Shown here one piece after another: positions 13,371-25,352 of a DNA stretch of 64,000 bases. This DNA comes from Combretum micranthum. Taxonomy: Eukaryota > Streptophyta > Magnoliopsida > Myrtales > Combretaceae. The notes under the pieces were generated by a model, which was not told where the DNA came from, searched no databases, and saw only the letters and a list, made by a program, of their open reading frames with translations. Each line of letters opens with the position of its first letter. The first letter of the stretch is position 1. Location of the stretch: positions 1,922,001 to 1,986,000 of the forward strand of contig JAMXBD010000055.1 of the NCBI GenBank assembly GCA_024138025.1, written 5' to 3'. The position numbers were made by a program, and so were the translations under genes.

Positions 13371-15038
13371 AGAAAAGTTTCGTCCTCGAAACTTGTAGGG
13401 GTTTATCCAAATTTCAAAGGAATTTCGAATTTGAAACTTATTCTACTATAAACATCTATCTTGTATCTATAGTCTTATATTTCTAAAACAGTCAAACTAA
13501 TAAAAACGTTCCCTATTCTTTCGAAGTGGTTGCAATAACATCAACAAAGTTTATTTTTATATCTCACCTAAATACCTTACTTTCTATGATATCGATAGGA
13601 TAACACTTCTAAAGGGTCAAGAACAGAATCTTCATAACTACTTATGAAATCGTTGACTAGGGGTATATTCATCCCTTGAATTACTAAGATTTCTCCCTTT
13701 AACTAATCCATTGTCTCCAAAAGTATGATTCATAGTTACTAATTTTAATGTGGGCTTGTTCTATAGAATCCATTACAGTTGAGAAAAATATGATCATCTA
13801 TTCCATTTTATTCTTCTGCAGTTGTCTTTAGGTTTCTCTACTAGTATGATTACCTTAATATCTCTAGTGAGATCTCTTGTTTATGGAATCATCAATCAAT
13901 AATTCATACTACTCTTATCACCACGTACGTTGTAATAATTCTCCAGATATATTCATATCCAATATTAACTTAAAATACATCTAGTAATAAATTTGATATC
14001 TCCATGTTCGTTTTGTCTCACATATTCTTCATACTTTCGTCTAAATTCATATCAGTCCAAACACCACGTTCACTTGTGTGGTTTTAGTAAGTCTATTATT
14101 ATTGTTGTTTTTATCCTTCTATACTACTATTCCTCCTATTGGATTTCTATTCATAATCACTAATACTTGAGATTTAATTCATCAAATCTGTCATATATTC
14201 TTCATATTATCTCCACGTAATTTAGTACTAATCTCCACAGATAAAATTTATACCAACCATTTTATCAATTTCTAATTTATCATTGATTATTGACACTATT
14301 TAAACTTCATTCAATTTATACTGCTTATTCCCATTTTCTGCTACTAGTATATGTAAATTCAACTTAAGGATTTCATTTTCCTAATATGAATTCTCAAGTG
14401 GGAGTATTTCTTGTCATCAAAAGTATGATTCTATTCTCAATGGTCATAATAATTGATCCAACACTATGATTTTACTGAATTCCAATCTTATCTTTCCTCT
14501 TATAACTCTTCCAAAAATACTGAGATCGAGAATTATCTTTTCTTGTTTCAACCGATAATACTATAACCATAGGAGAAAATCCTATTTTTCATTCCATCTT
14601 CTTAATTGGTCAATCAACTTTCAAGTATGATGCCTAAGGCGTTCTTGCAAACTATAGTCTTATCGAAAACACAACTGATATTCCTACTGAAGTGTTGTGT
14701 TCAATTACCTATAGCTATTGAGTTTCTTCGTTAATTCAGATTCATGTGAAATGGAGAGGAGATATATTTCGTGATCTTGCTAACTTAGATTTAACGGCCT
14801 AGAAGCTTGTGGTTTGGCTTCTAGTTTAGGGTTGTAATGTCTTTCGACATTAGCATAAGATGTAAGAGTTTGTCATTTACATCTTTGTGGACAACATATG
14901 CCCGTATGATAATTGTAATACATAAATATATATATAGTCTAGATGTCTACATCTTTTAATTTTATTAACTTAGTTTTTCTACCCAGGTTCTACCCAATCT
15001 CACATTTGGTAGGTTGCTCCTATCTCTGACAACCTAGA

Positions 15039-15050
15039 GCTCTGATACCA
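15039..15050 (-). promoter_or_regulatory. LARD primer-binding site (initiator tRNA-Met)
   Basis: The minus strand reads TGGTATCAGAGC, complementary to the 3' end of plant initiator tRNA-Met, 4 nt after the LTR terminus at 15055. Confidence 0.92.
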
Positions 15051-15054
15051 CTTT

Positions 15055-18000
15055 TGTCACGACTTTAGTATGGGGGCCTAACAGGATTTATCTAAGGCCA
15101 TCATATCACGTGTGCACCCGTAACATGAAATCCATCTTGTATGTCAAAGTATATAAGACTCTATTTATTTATAAATGTTTATCATACAAATGATATAATA
15201 TATTACAGTATTTCAACTATGGAATCCGGTTTTCCAATTTCCACCAAGATCGTAGAGAATCGGTATCCCCCACCAAATAGTGAAATTGGGTTTCCAAACT
15301 ATAACATACAAAATTTAAAATTCATCTAATTTACATTCTAAGTTCACCATACCCTATATCTTATCTTCAAAAGAGTTTGTTGGAGAAGCTCTCTTCACAC
15401 ATTCCTAGCCCAATCTCAGCTAGTAATAATCTGCACAAAAACTATAGGGGGGTGAGCAAACGACGGCTCAGTGAGTTCATTCCTCACTACTACCGGTCAC
15501 GCAAGTTATCAAACATTAATTATACATTCATGCAAATCTGTCTACACACAATATGAATACATACGTGATGAATGCAAGCAACACATCTATGGGGGTCCGA
15601 AACCATAGACGATGTAGATTTACCTGTCTACACTTCAGTTGTCTCCCATACTTACCTGTATGGGACACCTCGCCTTACCCGTACGAGGCTGCCTGCTGGT
15701 AGCGTCCATCCAGACTCACCCAATGCTTAACCGCCATTGGTAACAACAAATATTCCCTAACGTGTTCACGTGATTTACGCTGGTTAATATTTAAATATAT
15801 ATAATGCCAATTTAATGGCGATTCTTACAATCCATCACTAATCTATGGTGAATCACGCAAGTAGACCTCGACTCGGGTAACATCTACTACCAATACGAAC
15901 CATCACCTATTAAAGGTGAATCCGGCGGATAGACCCCCACTCAGGCAACATCCACTGTCACAACAATACTCAGAAATATCCCATGTTTATCTCATAAACT
16001 CTTTTAGCATAAATAGTTCCTTTTCAAAGAATATAAAAGCAACTTGGAATATTCCAAGTCGGATTTCTTTAAAAATACATTTCAAAATACTTTTGACTTC
16101 AAATTCGGGACATTTCCTACAAGGGGATCAAGCACATGCGACGAGTATATCCAATTAGTTTAGACGAATTATTATCTTTATCCATTTATTCAGGTGATCA
16201 TGCAGATGATAACAATCACATCAATCAGTCATTCCATACAAGCAATACAATCAACAAACCAACAAACGGTAACAATCACAAGCAAATAGTAGATCATCAG
16301 AATTCCCTCACCTGTGGTCCTCGCTAAGCTACTGGCAGTCCGGAATTGATCTATTTTCTATTAACAGAGATTTATTATTGGATTATTTCTGTAAGAGAAG
16401 TCTTCCTATAATTTAAAGGTGTCGATCTCTATCGTCGGATATTAGACTAAATCCGTTACTTTAATTATTGCATCGTTAAATAACTTAATTAAATCCTTTT
16501 TAGATACCAAAATATTCCGTATCGGTGTTTGATATAGTTTTTATTAATTGCTATCTATATTTTTATTTAAGGGGTTTGTCTTTTCTTAAGTTCTACTGCT
16601 TTTAATGAAAGATTTTTATTTATTAATTCTTTGCCCGTCAACCTTATCTGTCTCTCAAATTGGTATTTTTATTGATTTAAGGATAGTTTCTAGTATCTAT
16701 ACCTTTCAAAAATTATAAAAATCGTATTTAGATATATAAAATTTCTATTATATTTCAGTTTCATTCTTATTGCAAAATAAATTAAGTTTAATACTACAAT
16801 ATTATTGGTAATATTAGTTTTTGAAACGTTAATATCAATATTAGTATTGAATACAAGTATAATAATAACAACAATTTTCAGACAGTTAATAAATAATACC
16901 ATTAGTAACAAAAATAGAATTGATGATCGTATAAATATAGTGACCTTAACGTAAATAACATTATTAATTAGTCAAATGAAAATATCAATAATACGGAAAC
17001 TATAAACAGTAGTAATAATAAGGGTAATAATCATAACTATATTAATAGAAATAACAATAGTATTTATGTTGGTTGAAAACAGAATGAACTTCTATTTGTG
17101 ATTTCTTATTTGTTTTTAATCCGATTTCGTTGTATAAGTAGTCGATTTGATAGTATTCGAAGAGTACTTTCTAGTAGTGAAATTATTTTTCAAGAAAAGA
17201 GATTTGTACCATTTTTAAATTCATGAAACACATGCATATATTTCAAGTGAATCCTAACAATTGTAATCAAAACGTGTTTTAATCATATCTAACTCATTTC
17301 TAATCCATTTTTTACGAATGAATAATTGTTTTCATAGTATTTTCCGAGTACAATTCATTGATAAGGTTGTTTTTGGTTTATAACAAATATATCAATACAG
17401 TTTATTTGAACTTTTGAACATTTTCTTTATTTGATTTCTTTTGATTCCTAATTTCCTAAAGCTTAGAGTTCTAACTTTCAAGTTCTTGTTTCTATAATCC
17501 TAAATAATTATGTATCATTCAATTGATATAATAAAATCATCTAATCCGCTCTATTTCTAGTTTACTCATAATTATAAAATTATTAATATGTATAATTTCT
17601 ATGAATTGTTCATAATATTTTTCTTTGTATTGTAATGCTCCTAACCATGCCTTTAAAGCTTGTTTTATCAAGTTTTATGTTCATAAAAGGTCCTACGGGT
17701 GTTATATATGAATTTAAACTAGTTTAGATGAAATTTGAGTCTTGTTTTGTCCACTTTATTCCAAAATCCGAATTTACTATTACCATCTTTATAATATTTC
17801 TAAGTTATTGTCTTCCTTTGTCAACAATATGTAAACTTTCTTAATACATCAACAATCCATCTACTTGGATTTATCAATTGATTAGCAACTTCTCTCAACT
17901 ACATAACTTTCTTTCAATGTTCAACAATTCATCCTAAAGTCTATACATAAATATAACAAGGATGGGTTGATAGTTTAGAACTTACCTTAGCTTGGAATGG

Positions 18001-20859
18001 AAAAAGGATTTTTCAACTTCCTTTTTTAAGCAAGAATCGAACCTATATCAAGGTTAGATGATGAGTTCTTAACTAAATTATAAGTTAGCATCATTAATTA
18101 TAATGGAAGCTTACAAATTCTAACCAATATTCTTACCTTGTTAAGTTAGTTTCCTCCTCTTGGACCTTAGGATAACTTAAGACTTTTGATTTGGTTTTGG
18201 ATGTTTTTGGAGAAGGAAATTGGTGTTGTTGAGGAGCTTAGTGTGTAGGTAAGATATGGAAGTAAGCTAAGGGTTTATGGCTGATCATACAAGGGTTTCT
18301 AAGCTTAGTAAATTGAAGGTTGCAATGGAAAAAGGAAAGGAAAAGGGCTGGGCGCACTTATGTTTGTAGCTGTGTTTTTGGGATGATTTTGTGAAAATTA
18401 TGAGCTCAAATTGTGTCTAACTTAAGCTTATATACATATACTAAGTATAGGCTAAGTTTTAGAGGCTAAGGAAATTGTTTTGGGTTTGAAAATTGTTCAT
18501 AATTGCAGCTGGAATTTTCCATACGAATTTGTAAATTTGGATGACAATTTGGCTTGTGTTTTGACAGATTTTTGTGGCTATATTTAAGGGTCTCAATTGT
18601 GTTTCTTTGGTAGCTAATTAATGACATTTATGTGTGTAAAATAAGGGCTCAAATTGCAAGAAAATCGGGTCAAAATCGTGTTAGAATTTGTGTGAAAACA
18701 AAAGCAAATTTCCAATTTTCCTGCTGCAGTTTTTGTTTATTGTTTTGCATCTTGATTTGCATGGATTTTTCTTCAGATTTCTTTTGTTGGTTTCTTGCTA
18801 ATAAATGGTGTATGAAGTGTACATTTGAAGGCTTATTATTGGTGTTTAATTAGTCAAAAATACCAGCTCAAATGGGCCTAGGAATTTACAAAAATCGGAA
18901 TTCAAATTGCTGCTGTATTCTTGTTGGTTTGTCCCCTGCTGCAGCTGCTAGTTTGAAATTTTCTAGGCATATTTGGAGTTGTTTGGGTTGCATAATTGAG
19001 TTGGAATTCTTAGCATTAAATATTGATATGATGTGGATTTTTTAATTGGATTTTATGTCATTTTCGTATTGAATATTGGAGCTCAAAATTCGGATCAAGG
19101 TCGGACATGAAGGTTGAATTTCTCCTCTGCTGTTTCCTCTGTCCATGGGTGCTCTGTTTGCAACCGAGAGTTGTATTGTGCGTGTGGAAAGTGTGTGTGT
19201 GTGCCAGCCAGCTGCTGTTCGTGTGTGTAGAGATGTGCATGTGAAGTGCCAGCTGCTGGCTCGTTGGATGTGTGCTTTGTTTCTACCGATAATTGTCCTT
19301 ATTCTGTTGCTGCTTGCTCATGTATGTTCCTAGCGTGGAGGCTGCTGTGCTGCATGTGGAGGATAAGCCAGCTGCTTGCTCATGTAGGTCATCTACTTTC
19401 TCGCGTGTGTGTGTGAAAGATGTGTGGACTGCTGCTATGCGTGGGAGTAAGCTGCTCGGTCCCTTGCTGCTGTCTTGTGCGTGGATTGAATTGTTGCATG
19501 GAGCCTTCCCTTTGCAGCACGTGGAGTTCATCAGCAATTCTGATCGTGCGTGTAAGGAGTTTGTAGCGCGTGGAGAATGGACTTCGGCTGTCCGTGATTT
19601 CCAGATTTCAGCTAGTGATTTGCTTTTGATATTCGGTTTTTTTTATAGATATATATATATATATATTAGTTGATTGAATTAATTACATTATTTTTACTAA
19701 TGTTAATTTAGAAACATATGTTTATATTTGTTACGTACAAGTTTTATCGAAATAGAATTCTCTAGATTACTACAAAAACTCTAAGTTATTTATATGTACA
19801 ATTTCTAGTTTCGAGTTTACACAATTAGTATTTTAAATTATATGATTAAATTTTTCAAGTTTGATAAATCGAATTAGGAACTAAGTTTCAATGAATTCAG
19901 AATGTTCTAACAAGTATAATAGCGGGTATGAAGTTTCCATTTTAAATCTAGATTAATATTTATTGATCGACATTTGTATCTATCATGTATTGATAATGTT
20001 ATTAAATCCTCTTTGAATTATTTCTCTATACTGATAGGCTCCATCATTAAACTGTATCTTATTGGTTTTGAAATTTGGAGTCACTTCTAATTATATCGTG
20101 AGTTATTAGTTCATGATACGAAATCTCGTTTTTGGTATCTATTGAGACCAAGAGAATTTTTATTCAGGTTTTTCAAGCTACGAATGAGTTTATTACAATT
20201 CATAGATCTATTTTAAGATTTTTGTTAAATCATATATTTGATATTAGTTTCACTTTTGCCAATTTGTTCATTTTCTAGTTGTGCAAATTATTAAAGGTTA
20301 CGTTGACAATTCGGGATTTTAATTCTAAAAGCTTAAAACTTTTTTTTATTTTTTATTTTTTTATTTAGAATATTAGTGTAATTTGAATATTCATTTAAGA
20401 TCTAGATTCTTAGATATTGATCTATTTTATCAAATATTATATTTTACTGTATAGAATCTATTTATACTAATTTGTTATTACCAACCTATTTTATGTAGGA
20501 CTACTCAATATTGTTAATAGATAAATTGAACACTATTATTTCATTATTTAACAAGCGTAGGATTTATTTTCTAAATATTGAGCTTAAGGAAAAAGAATTC
20601 AGTAATTTATATTAATGATTGCCCTATCGTCGTTTTATATTATTTGATATCATAGAAGTTACAGTTTTGTATTTCGAAATATTTTTATTGGTAACGATTC
20701 TAATCTTTCTTGTTGTAATCAATTTCATTCACACCCTAATATTTTTAAACCGAAAAAAATTTGGAGTGATTTTTACTATTGGTTCCAATTATTCAATATA
20801 ATTCTATGTTATTTTCAGTATTTGTTAAAATTAGATTACATAAAATTAGGGGGATTACA
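15055..20859 (-). repeat. LARD 5' LTR (5805 bp)
   Basis: Partner of 7701-13356. It starts TGTCACGACTTTAG and ends GGGATTACA. It includes about 65 bp (20515-20580) and 110 bp (20680-20785) absent from the other LTR and has one box fewer in the array near 15855-15960. Confidence 0.92.
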
Positions 20860-20864
20860 TTATG
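20860..20864. repeat. LARD target-site duplication, right copy (TTATG)
   Basis: TTATG follows the LTR end GGATTACA and matches 7696-7700. Confidence 0.9.
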
Positions 20865-20924
20865 TGTCTTATCGTACATACATGCTTAAAATGAAAAACA
20901 AGTGGTTTATTTATAGCTTGCTGA

Positions 20925-21285
20925 TTTCATCCTTCTCTATCTTCCTCGTATTGGTTGTGGCAAGGAATGTCTAGCGTAACACAAATCTCCTTAATTCTAT
21001 CTTGGTCCATATTAGGACCAAAGAAAATACTGGATTTTGGGAAATTCACTTTTGCCATGAAGCTTCATACTATTCTTGGATAACCTATCGTAACACCTGT
21101 ATATTACTTAGATTGCCCTCAACAAAAAATAAGGAATCATTAGCAAATAACATGTGAGTGATTGAGGGACATGATCACCTCATCTCTTACCCTATGAGTA
21201 TTTTTCTCAATAGCAGCTTTCTCAATATTCCTTGATAGTACGTTAGCCACCAGAATTAAAAAAAAAATTCTCATAATGTCATTTG
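20925..21285 (-). pseudogene. LINE (non-LTR) reverse transcriptase fragment
   Basis: Minus-strand frames give ILVANVLSRNIEKAAIEKN, then THMLFANDSLFFVEGN, then KVNFPKSSIFFGPNMDQDR and IKEICVTLDI. These are in the order found in L1-type RT palm/thumb regions (LSxLL, FADDSLFF, GxxIN-x-KS-x-FS). The catalytic FADD box reads FAND, a D-to-N change. In-frame stops and at least one frameshift separate the pieces. Only about 110 residues of the RT remain. Confidence 0.8.
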
Positions 21286-22862
21286 TCCATTTTAAATTCC
21301 AAACAATTTAATAAGTAAAATTGGAAATTATTAGGTTAAGGCATGTATGCTTGACTTGGGTACAAGTGGACTTAGCACGAAAGTGCTAGGTTGGTATATT
21401 TTGTGCCAAGTCAAAGTGTTGGGTTAATATATTTTGTATTAGGTCAAGAGTACTAGATCGTTAGTGTTAGGTGCAATGTATTTTTACTAGGTTAGTATAT
21501 TTTATACTAGATCAAAAAGTGGTGATTAGTATATTTTGTGCTTGGTTAAGGTGACTACCCATAGTAAAGTAGCAAAAACAATCTATTTACATTTTCGATG
21601 GGGTGTCCAATGCAACGTCTAATGCAATCCATGATGAGGTAAGACCTTGGGAATGACTACACGAATAGTAATACCTTGTAGCGTGGAAATAAATAATATT
21701 TAAAACTAATCAATACTAACCCATTGGACCATTCATATATAATATATATCCAAATCCAATTTGCTAGGTGACTGCTGTCAATTTCTTCCACTATTTTTCG
21801 AGTCTAACAAATTATGCTAATATGAACATGTGTAATAAGATTGATTCTAGCTTGACAAACTAAATATGGTAAATTTTAATTAATTAGCATCCATAAATTA
21901 GCACCATCAACATGGCATCAATATCAAGGTCTCGATTGCCTCGACTTTCTTAGTAAAGAAGACTTACCTAATGATAGTTAATAATACTACAATGCATGTT
22001 GTTCATATAGATCAATCTATATCTATAAGCCGACTTTGAGTAATTTTAGTCAAGGAGTGTCACATGCAACTTGACCGCTTCATCCATGCAAAGTAGAGAT
22101 GATGATACTGGATAACACCAATGGTAAACATAGTTGCAAACATAGTGCCATATGAAAACATAAAAACCCTTTCCTTGCTATAAAGTTCTTCACTAGGACG
22201 AGAGGCATGTTATATCCAGATTAACCTTTTGTGAAAACCATCACATATAAAACTCTAGATCACTTATGTTTAATCATTAAGAATTAAAAATAAATAAGCA
22301 GAAGCGTACTTGAATCTATAGCAATCAATGACTTTAGAGTGGTGTGAATGGAATTTCAAATCAGCTCATTTTTCTTGAGATATCCCTTTAGTTTTCTCTC
22401 TATACTCTCTGATGATGGGATTCAAAAGAGATTAAAAAAAAATTATACGTGTAATCTAGGGACCATAACCACTATTTATAGGGAGAATAACTTCATGTTA
22501 TCTTTTGGTATTTCAATTTTAGCTCATCATAAAAATAGAAATTATCTCATAAGGTCTCTACACATAAAAGGGCCATGCCCTATTAAATACATTAAAACTC
22601 AAATACTCAAACCTTATAGATCAATTCACCACACAAAAATCAATTGACTAATATCTTTAGAACCTTGTCTAGTCCAAGCATGATGATAATAATAATAAAG
22701 AAAGAAAGAAAAAGATTATGTGTATATCATATAGCATGGAACATTCATAACCATTATAAACTTCAACCAACTGCAAATTCGAGCATTTCATGTCTCATTT
22801 TGACTAATACTAGCTAGCAAAGTAGATATATAGGTAAATTAAAAAAAAAAAAAGTAGAGAAC
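21286..22862. other. Intergenic DNA with a short repeat cluster and a promoter-like site
   Basis: A degenerate repeat cluster lies at 21340-21560. On the minus strand a TATAAATAG motif occurs at 22472-22480, followed by a transcribable leader, but no protein could be tied to it. The 99-codon plus-strand frame at 22348-22647 shows no recognisable domain and is probably chance. Confidence 0.4.
21340..21560. repeat. Degenerate tandem repeat, about five copies of ~40 bp
   Basis: The core TAGGTTGGTATATTTTGTGC followed by CAAGTCAAAG recurs with substitutions (GGGTTAATATATTTTGTATT, AGGTTAGTATATTTTATACT, GATTAGTATATTTTGTGC). Confidence 0.65.
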
Positions 22863-23602
22863 AAAATAAATTACATGAATTTGCGCTCTAGGAAGAGGAG
22901 GAAGCAGCTGAGAAAGATGGTTTACTCCTGAAAACCTCGATACGGATGTCATCATGTTTAATACCTTTAAATACACATCACAAGTACACCTTTAGCTTTG
23001 GATCATCGTTTTGCTATCATTTTGATATCGTTTTCAAACCAAATAGACACTTGAACCAATACAGATATGTCACCGAAAAAAATCAATAGTTTTAATTATA
23101 AACTGATAAATTAAATTGATATTGAATCAATACTGATCCGATACAGATAAAAATATGACAAACGTAACTGGTACACCTGTGGCTTTGGGTCATCCTTCTC
23201 CTTCACATCCTTGGCCTCGAATGTGATATAATACCTAATCCTACTTGCAGCCTAACTATTTGCCTTGATAATTCTCTTGAATTCCAATTCCTCACACTTT
23301 AAATTTAAAAAAAAAAGAAAAAGAAAAAGAAAAATTTATCATTGAACCCAACATACGTCGATATCGGATAATTAAATAAGTAGTAACACTTAAAATCAAG
23401 AAATTAAAGATCCAAAATGTAAATGTTAAGCATGATAAGATAATGATAATAATGAAAGACCTTTTCCTCATTATGCTTTTTGAGAGCATGAGATGCCAAT
23501 CGAGTAAAACGATTCATAGTACGATCTTCACTTAAGTTATCAATGGGACTAATCATACCGAAAGCAAACATGTCTGATTTTCTCAACATCAACATCAATA
23601 CC
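22863..23602 (-). pseudogene. Broken duplicate of the cystatin-related gene
   Basis: This matches exons 2 and 3 of the 1-1096 gene in order and orientation, including the exon-3 tail (GCAAATTC, TGTAA, TTATT, TGTTC). Exon 2 (23602-23461) has a net 2-nt deletion near AAAATCAGACATG, and its donor is changed from GTAAGG to GTCTTT. Exon 3 has a TAG stop at 23254-23252 where the parent has a Gln codon in the QxVxG-like loop. Exon 3 is also interrupted at about 22952-23170 by extra sequence flanked by 24-25 bp imperfect direct repeats. Exon 1 was not found upstream. Several independent lesions make it non-functional. Confidence 0.85.
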
Positions 23603-23876
23603 CTGCCAAAAATAAATAAAAAAAATAAAAATTATGGAAAAAAATATAGATATAATATCAACTATTACAATATATTAAAGGAGTAATGGTCATTCTGACT
23701 CAAATAAATATCTATTGTATAGGTTTTTATCAATCCACATTTTACGAATGGTAGCTGCAGCGTATAATTTCTCTTTCCTAAATAACTATCACATATATTG
23801 TGTCTCTAATTCTCCCTCTTAAATCCTAACCATCCACTTTCGAAATTTATTCAATAATTGTTCCCACTTTTATTGT

Positions 23877-24256
23877 TAATATTATCAGGTAAATTACACC
23901 AAAAAGTATTAATGTTTAGATATCAACGTTTCAAGTGGTTAAAAAGAGGTATCAATATTTCACAAAGTGTCAAATGAGGTATTAACGTTTTGTAAAGTTT
24001 GTTTAAGGTAACAACGTTTCGATTAGTTTTTAATTAAGTTTTTGAAGTTTTCATTACTGGTCAATTATTAATATCTTATTTGACTCACTTTACAAAATGT
24101 TGGTACTTCTTTTTAACCACTTGAAACGTTGACATCTTAAATAAATTTAGTTCCAAATGTTGATTCCTCTTTTAAACGAGTTGAAATGTTGATATCTTAA
24201 ATGAACTTACCCCCCAAACATTGATACCTTTTATTGTAATTTACCTTAATATTATC
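23877..24256. mobile_element. Mutator-type MITE with perfect 10-bp TSD
   Basis: Element 23887-24246 begins AGGTAAATTACA and ends TGTAATTTACCT. It folds along most of its length: ATATCAACGTTTCAAGTGG on the left pairs with CCACTTGAAACGTTGACAT on the right. TAATATTATC occurs intact at 23877-23886 and 24247-24256. A 10-bp TSD with long imperfect TIRs fits a MULE-derived MITE. No coding capacity. Confidence 0.82.
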
Positions 24257-25129
24257 ATTCTTACCACGTTTTACTCCTCCTTTTCTCTGCTTACAATAAC
24301 ATTGACATCCCTCTCGCTCTCTCTCTCTCTCAAAATTTAAATTTCCAAATTCCATAAATTCAAAACCTTAATCTTTAATCTCCATAAATTTGATCTCCAA
24401 AGTTTGAAGCTTTGGCAACACGGTCTTACATACCCATTTCGTGTTGATGAATGTACAACATTTTTTATGGTTTTCTATTGATATATATTTTTTAAATTCA
24501 ATCAGGCTTTCTTTCTTTTTTTTCAATACCCTAATGCCAATTTGTACAATTTGTTGTTGATAGTTACTTTTAAGTGATAAAGTTTTAATTTTTCTAAAAG
24601 AGTGATGAGTGTGATTCTGAAGGTTCAGTTGAAGTGGTAAAATTAGATGTAAATATGATTCCTTTGTAAGTTATTTGAGTAAACTGACTTGGAAAAATAT
24701 TATACTTAAATTGTACTTATGTTGTTTGTGTTTATTTAATTATTAAAACATAAAATTTTGAGCAGCTGGATCAAAATATGTGACCTTTTGATTGTGTTGC
24801 ATAGTTAATGTGAGTTTAGTTTACTTTTATTTATATATATATAGTTTTAACTTTACTGAGGACTTTTTTTCCTTTAGTCCTTTTTAATTTGTTGTGTTAC
24901 ATAGAATAACTCTAGGATTTATGAAGTGCCTTACTAGCATAGGGACTACATAACAAATACTTGTAATCCTTATCTTAACAAGTAAAAAAGTAGCTCAATA
25001 ATTACAAATACAGCTGTAAACACAAGATATCATACATAGCGTGGTTGTAACTATAGATCTATGTATCTGCGCCAAGGATTTGCTGATTGGAATATAAATA
25101 CAATGAAAGGTAAAAAAGGGTAATTACCC
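24257..25129. other. AT-rich intergenic DNA
   Basis: No gene recognised. A (CT)n microsatellite lies at 24310-24331. Confidence 0.5.
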
Positions 25130-25352
25130 CTACAATTGAGAAAAACACAACTTATTAGGAGTAGGAGACTCACTCGAAGCAGTCTCAAAGCATTGCATGT
25201 TCTTTACCTGCATCATACAAAAAAACAAAGTATTAGAATCTAGGGTTTTATCGAGAGTTCTGGAGAGAACAGAGAGAAAGAGAGGAAGAGTGTATTATCT
25301 GCATAGTAAAGAGCTTTTCAAATTAGCGTTAGGGTTTTCCTTGCCTTATATA
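25130..25352 (-). other. Promoter/leader-like segment with a 28-codon ORF, minus strand
   Basis: A TATATAAGG box (25352-25344) is followed downstream by AAAACCCTAACGC, a CT-rich leader and a second AAAACCCTAG. Such telo-box sequences are typical of plant translation-related gene leaders. The polypyrimidine/GCAG sequence TTTTTTTGTATGATGCAG precedes GTAAAG, so ATGATGCAG|GTAAAG could be either a splice acceptor or a donor. An uninterrupted ORF runs from ATG 25216 to TAG 25130 (28 residues, starting MMQVKNMQCF and ending NKLCFSQL). No homologous protein is recognised. It could be a first exon whose gene was lost, or chance. Confidence 0.35.

Larger units (their letters stand above)
13357..15054 (-). 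other. LARD internal region, non-coding
   Basis: 1698 bp between the LTRs with no open frame of note on either strand. On the minus strand it begins with the PBS at 15050-15039 and ends with the PPT at 13370-13357. The region is AT-rich and shows no gag-, protease- or RT-like motif, which makes this a LARD, not a damaged autonomous copy with recognisable pol. Confidence 0.85.
7701..20859 (-). mobile_element. Complete large retrotransposon derivative (LARD), 13.2 kb
   Basis: Two direct repeats of 5656 bp (7701-13356) and 5805 bp (15055-20859) start TGTCACG and end GGATTACA on the plus strand. They flank a 1.7 kb internal region and the whole is bounded by TTATG on both sides. Read on the minus strand, the 5' LTR (20859-15055) is followed after 4 nt by TGGTATCAGAGC, the initiator-Met tRNA primer site. 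The internal region ends in AAGGGGGGAGGA, a polypurine tract, directly before the 3' LTR. No gag or pol is encoded, so movement would need proteins from a related autonomous element. The TGTCACG...tRNA-Met layout resembles Tekay/Del-type Ty3/gypsy LTRs. Confidence 0.92.

Noticed and set aside
22348..22647. 99-codon plus-strand frame as a gene
   Set aside because: No domain, no splice or promoter context on that strand, and composition like the surroundings.
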